Source of the DNA: Colias croceus
Taxonomy: Eukaryota > Arthropoda > Insecta > Lepidoptera > Pieridae
DNA length: 64,000 nucleotides
Direction of reading: 5' to 3'
Assembly: GCF_905220415.1 (NCBI RefSeq)
Contig: NC_059537.1
Span: 2,221,989 to 2,285,988, forward strand
Positions 63,814 to 64,000 of the stretch are shown in pieces. Numbering within the stretch: the stretch's first letter is position 1; each line of letters starts with the position of its first letter. The position numbers were made by a program, and so were the translations under genes. A model generated the notes under the pieces. That model saw nothing but the letters and a program-made list of their open reading frames with translations, was not told where the DNA came from and ran no database searches.

Positions 63814-64000
63814 GTACGTAAATATGAAACGATCAAATCAACTACCTATGGTTTACACCGAAAAGATCTACAAAATACATACAAAAAGCAAGTCATTGAA
63901 ATATTCTAGACATTGACATTGATTCACGACTGTATTCTGTACTTTTGGTGTTAAGCAATAAAATTGAATAATTTCTCACTTCCCTCTTTTGCCTTATCGT

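Overview
This window is nuclear genomic DNA of a moth or butterfly (Lepidoptera). Its protein-coding genes are split into many small exons with standard GT/AG splice sites. Introns and intergenic DNA are A+T-rich and packed with repeats of lepidopteran type: non-autonomous Helitrons whose ends read TC...CTAG, many MITEs, and a non-LTR retrotransposon. I cannot name the species.

Layout, left to right: (1) 3-1870, the 3' part of a jockey/CR1-like LINE. (2) 2658-22412, plus strand, gliotactin (Gli), 14 coding exons, 866 codons; a catalytically dead cholinesterase-like adhesion protein with one membrane span and a C-terminal PDZ ligand. (3) 22413-28152, a repeat-rich spacer between two convergent genes. 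(4) 28153-40173, minus strand, ARMC3, 17 exons, 855 codons. (5) 40512-44987, plus strand, a membrane-anchored SDR16C-like dehydrogenase/reductase, 6 exons, 338 codons, divergent from ARMC3 across 338 bp. (6) 45328-46909, minus strand, a ZAD-C2H2 zinc-finger protein, 2 exons, 438 codons, convergent with the SDR gene. (7) 49236 to beyond the right edge, plus strand, the N-terminal part of an oxysterol-binding protein-related protein of ORP1/OSBPL1A type (ankyrin repeats, PH domain, FFAT-like motif), 12 exons seen. All exon models were joined by hand from reading frame, splice sites and family similarity; every junction keeps phase.

The five host genes do not form a pathway: septate-junction adhesion, a probable cilium/testis armadillo protein, lipid/retinoid redox, transcription and sterol/lipid transfer. 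The most informative content is the mobile DNA. A complete 3.9-kb DNA transposon with a three-exon transposase (DUF7869/Sola-like) sits in Gli intron 4 inside a Helitron-like repeat, so the empty site and a 4-bp duplication (ATAT) can be read directly. Two large fold-back elements are present: one of 1.86 kb in the last Gli intron, and one of 1.68 kb with a 9-bp duplication in the divergent promoter between the zinc-finger and ORP1 genes. A second element with ATAT duplications lies in ORP1 intron 1. Other notable items are a PIF/Harbinger derivative with a decayed coding remnant, a tRNA-like SINE enclosed by inverted repeats, a Helitron inserted exactly between A and T of an older Helitron-like copy, and several repeats that abut or form splice sites. 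A genuine tRNA-Leu gene lies antisense in Gli intron 9. Nothing prokaryotic (CRISPR, operons) is present.
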